64,000 nucleotides of DNA from Eubacterium sp. (lineage in GTDB: Bacteria; Bacillota; Clostridia; Oscillospirales; Acutalibacteraceae), in assembly GCA_029258375.1 (NCBI GenBank), contig JARHZA010000001.1, positions 1,097,564 to 1,161,563 on the forward strand, written 5' to 3'. A program made the translations under genes and the position numbers. This document shows positions 60,946-64,000 of this stretch, in pieces (position 1 is the stretch's first letter; each line of letters begins with the position of its first letter). The notes beneath the pieces were generated by a model. The model was given only the letters and a program-made list of their open reading frames with translations, made no database searches and was not told the origin of the DNA.

Positions 60946-63722
60946 ATGAAACATATTTACGGAAATGTCGAAGCTTGGGTTGAAACTACAACAATTCCGA
61001 CATATGAAGTTGGAAAGCTGATAAAAACCCTATGTTTTTAGAAAAACGAGTCTATCAGGATAGTTCAGGTCGTGTGTATCCATATCCTGTAATAGACAAG
61101 ATATTAGACGAAAAATATCAAGCAGTATATTTAGAAAACGATTACATTAAGGTTATGATATTACCTGAACTTGTGCTCGTATCCAGTGTGCTTATGATAA
61201 AACAAACGATTATGATTTCGTTTATTATAATCATGTTATTAAGCCGGATTTAGTCGGACTAACTGGGCCTTGGATCAGTGGTGGAATTGAGTTCAACTGG
61301 CCTCAGCACCACAGACCAACAACTTTTTCTCCTGTTGACTATGCAAAAAAACAATGCTGATGGTAATAAGACAGTTATGATGAGTGAAGTAGACCAAATG
61401 TATGGCACAAAGGGTATGGCAAGTTTCACTCACTACCCTGATAAATCATATATAGAAATTAAAGGTCAACTTTATAACAGAACAAACTTACCACAAACTT
61501 TTTTATGGTGGGCAAATCCGGCGGTTGCTGTCAATGACTATACACAATCTGTTTTCCCACCTGATGTTAATGCTGTATTTGACCATGGTAAAAGAGATGT
61601 ATCAAAATTTCCAATAGCAACAGGTACATACTATAAGCATGACTATAGTGCTGGTGTTGATATTTCAAGATATAAGAATTTACCTGTTCCTACCTCATAT
61701 ATGGTTTATCACTCTGACTATAATTTCGTTGGTGGAGATGATTACCAAAAACAGGCAGGAATTTTACATATAGCTGATCATCACGTATCACCTGATAAAA
61801 AGCAATGGACATGGGGTTGTGGCGATTTTGGCAAAGCGTGGGATAGAAATTTAACAGATGAGGATGGTCCATATATTGGGCTTATGACAGGTATGTTTAC
61901 GGACAATCAGCCTGATTTTACCTGGCTTGCTCCATATGAAGAAAAAACTTTTACACAGTACTTTATGCCATACAAAAAAGTTGGATATGTAACCGATGCC
62001 AATAAAGATATTATTGTTAGTATGACTACAGAATCTGATAACATAAAACTTTGTATTTATGCATCATCAAGATACGAAAACGCAAAAATAGTTTTAAAAA
62101 ATAGTAATGATATTTTATTAGAACAAGTAGTTACTATTTCACCTACTGATATTTTTGAAAATGAAATTATAACAGAAATATCAGTTATCTTTGTCTGTAC
62201 ATAATGAAAATGGCAAAGAGCTTATAAAAGTTTCTACAAAAGAGCCTAAACTTAAGCCAATTCCTAATCCTGCTGAGACTTTGCCAGAGCCTAAAATGAT
62301 TCAAAGTTGTGAAGAGCTTTATCTTGCCGGTAAACATTTAGAACAGTATCGCCATGCAACATATATACCTGACGATTATTATTTAGAAGGTTAAAACGAG
62401 ATGATGGTGATATTCGTTTGAGCAATGCATATGGTGAATTATTAATTGTTTGAAAAAGCAGAAACTTATTTCCAAAAGGCTATAGACAGGTCCACTTGGA
62501 AAAATCCTAATCCACAGAATAGCGGTTCATATTTCAACTTAGGTTTGTCGTTAATATACCAAGGCAGAGACAACGAGGCATATGACACTTTTTATAAATC
62601 TGTTTGGACTGCTCCGCAACAAGAAATGTTATATTATTGGTTAGCAGCAATCAGTTGCCGTCGCAAAGATTGGAAACAACATTATATGAAGTAAAAAAAT
62701 CATTGGTTAAAAATTCTCATAATATAAAAGCCATAGTTTTATTGGCACAAATTTTGTTGCAATTTAATTGTGAAGAAGATGCAAAAGACAAACTTATTTC
62801 CAATATTTGTCTTGACCCGTTTGATTACTGTTCAAAAATTGTTTTAGATAATTTACTCTGTAAAGACCATAGTGAAACTATTACATTAATGGGTAATAGA
62901 ATATCAACTTATATTGATTGTGCAATCGATTTTGCTGAATACGGCTTTTATCAAAATGCTATTGATGTTTTAGACCTTTGTCCTACACAATCACCTATGA
63001 TTAAATATTATAAAGCATACTATCAAAACAATATAGGACAAGATAACATTGCAACTTTAAAAGACGCTGCTAATTGTTGTAGTGATTATTGTTTCCCAAA
63101 TCATTTGGAAGATATAATAGTCTTAAGTTATACGATAGAAAATAATCATAGCGATGCGAATGCATTATATTATTTAAGCTGTTTAAGATATGATAAAAGA
63201 TGATACAATGAGGCTCAAACCCTTTGGGAAAAATCAGCAGAAATAGATGGTACATTCCCAACGGTATGGAGAAATTTATCACAAATATATTTCAACAAAG
63301 TTCAAGATAAAGAAAAAGCAAAAGATGCCTTCGAAAAAGCAACTTTTGGTAGTTTAGAACCAGCAAGCGTATGGTATTATAATGATCAACCTGCTGATAT
63401 GATTTTATATAACGGTCTTGCAAGAAACGAAATTGGTGATAAGACTGATGCTTTAAAATGTTTCAACAAGCTAATAAGTTACGGAGAAGTTCACATATTT
63501 GATGATATCAAAATTGACTACTTCGCAGTATCACTTCCAGAATTGCAGTTGTTCGAAGAAGATTTAAACCTGCGTAATTCAATACACTATTATTATTTAA
63601 TGGGACTTGGTCACGTAGGACTCAATAATTTAGATAAGGCAAAAGATTGCTTTAATAAAGTCTTAAAAATGGACCCATCTCATCAAGGTGCAACAATAAT
63701 AACGCAAATTATCAATCAATAA
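60946..63722 (+). pseudogene. DUF5107 / tetratricopeptide-repeat protein, decayed
   Basis: The three frames together encode a DUF5107 domain (residues about 30-420: YPYPVIDKILDEKYQAVYLE, GPWISGGIEFNWPQHHRP, LPQTFLWWANPAVAV, WTWGCGDFGKAWDRNLTDED) and a C-terminal TPR array (FEKAETYFQKAIDRSTWKNP, IHYYYLMGLGHVGLNN). Lesions: single-base shifts near 61013, 61173, 61345, 62175, 62388, 62440 and 62672, a TGA at 63201, and an apparent internal deletion near 63345 where two repeat segments are joined. DUF5107 proteins occur beside glycosidases in gut Firmicutes and resemble mutarotase-like sugar binders; the function is unknown. The divergent GH35 operon is intact. Confidence 0.88.
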
Positions 63723-63726
63723 AATG

Positions 63727-63756
63727 TAAAAGTCATTGAAAAGTCAATGGCTTTTA
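63727..63756. terminator. Bidirectional terminator
   Basis: AAAAGTCATTG and CAATGGCTTTT (one G-U pair) enclose a short loop between the convergent DUF5107 pseudogene and the AraC-type gene. Confidence 0.8.
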
Positions 63757-63764
63757 TTCTTTGT

Positions 63765-64000
63765 TTATTTATCAAAATTTGAGTTTTCATTTCTGTAAAC
63801 TAAGGGAGTGTTTCCATTTATCTTTTTAAATGCGACAGAAAAGTTACATGCGTTTCCGAATCCACAACTTATAGCAATTTCCTTTAAAGGCATAGAAGTT
63901 GTTTTAAGAAGATATTTCGCTTTATTTATTCGTGATAAAACTAAATATTCATGAGGGGAATAACCAGTTTCTTTTTTAAAAATACGGGAAAAATAATACG
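63765..64000 (-). CDS. AraC-family transcriptional regulator (N-terminus beyond the window)
   Basis: The last ~78 codons of the gene lie in the window. They contain the second helix-turn-helix of an AraC DNA-binding domain: YYFSRIFKKETGYSPHEYLV, INKAKYLLKTTSMPLKEIA and CGFGNACNFSVAFKKINGNT. The order matches the C-terminal end of AraC regulators. By position it may control the DUF5107 gene and the divergent mucin-glycan operon in response to a sugar. Confidence 0.92.
   Translation of the reverse strand, partial: YYFSRIFKKETGYSPHEYLVLSRINKAKYLLKTTSMPLKEIAISCGFGNACNFSVAFKKINGNTPLVYRNENSNFDK

Noticed and set aside
61278-61350. Apparent start of a separate 308-residue gene at 61278
   Set aside because: The first ~24 residues are out of frame with the DUF5107 domain encoded there; the frame becomes real only after the poly-A shift at 61345.
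53592-63203. Several TGA codons inside recognisable protein frames, as if TGA encoded an amino acid
   Set aside because: Intact genes in the window end at TGA (for example those ending at 3483, 4649 and 49433), and the broken regions also carry TAA, TAG and frameshifts, so recoding does not explain them.
1-64000. CRISPR array, prophage, integrative element or replication origin
   Set aside because: No regularly spaced repeats, phage structural genes, integrase, attachment repeats or DnaA-box clusters were seen.

Overview
The window looks like the chromosome of an AT-rich (roughly 70% A+T by eye), endospore-forming member of the Clostridia, probably from an animal gut. The signs are a SpoIIID gene, a SAM-I riboswitch on metK, Gram-positive style Shine-Dalgarno sites with TTG/GTG starts, no sign of an outer membrane, and several glycosidases suited to host glycans. 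The exact genus cannot be read from the sequence.

Layout. 1-2.25 kb: 3' part of a GH38 alpha-mannosidase under an apparent two-operator promoter. 2.5-14.2 kb: housekeeping and small operons (RluC/RluD-type pseudouridine synthase, MarR regulator with FUSC-type membrane protein, endonuclease/exonuclease/phosphatase-family protein, lipoprotein-nnr-acpS, spoIIID, proC, riboswitch-controlled metK, an SDR/zinc-ribbon fusion, two tRNAs). 14.3-46.1 kb: one 32-kb unidirectional (minus strand) surface-polysaccharide locus. It holds a Fkp-type fucokinase/GDP-fucose pyrophosphorylase, eleven glycosyltransferases, two Wzy-like polymerases, a Wzx-like flippase, a PglK/MsbA-type ABC exporter, two copies of an Fe-S protein plus pyruvyltransferase pair, and a terminal module (rfbA, rfbB, DegT aminotransferase, acyl-AMP ligase, ACP, GNAT, WbqC) that appears to make an N-acylated 4-amino-4,6-dideoxy sugar. 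46.6-50.3 kb: a divergent operon MBOAT acyltransferase - SGNH esterase - ECF sigma factor - RsiV-like anti-sigma factor, which parallels the lysozyme-responsive sigV-rsiV-oatA operon of Bacillus subtilis with different acetylation enzymes. 50.5-53.1 kb: membrane-anchored GH26 mannanase and BrnQ. 53.2-55.5 kb: a decayed ISL3-type transposase and a HEPN-like gene with one in-frame stop. 55.6-60.8 kb: a GH29 fucosidase, S1 sulfatase, GH35 beta-galactosidase operon suited to sulfated, fucosylated mucin-type glycans. 60.9-63.7 kb: a heavily decayed DUF5107-TPR gene. The window ends inside an AraC-type regulator.

How it fits together (inference): the organism trims host glycans; fucose released by the GH29 enzyme could be salvaged by Fkp into its own fucosylated surface polymer; and an ECF/RsiV-controlled acetylation system could protect the wall or that polymer from host lysozyme. 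The most promising points for follow-up are this MBOAT/SGNH-sigma-RsiV operon, the duplicated Fe-S/pyruvyltransferase module, the ACP-dependent amino-sugar acylation module, and a long hairpin in a 300-base leader inside the polysaccharide locus.
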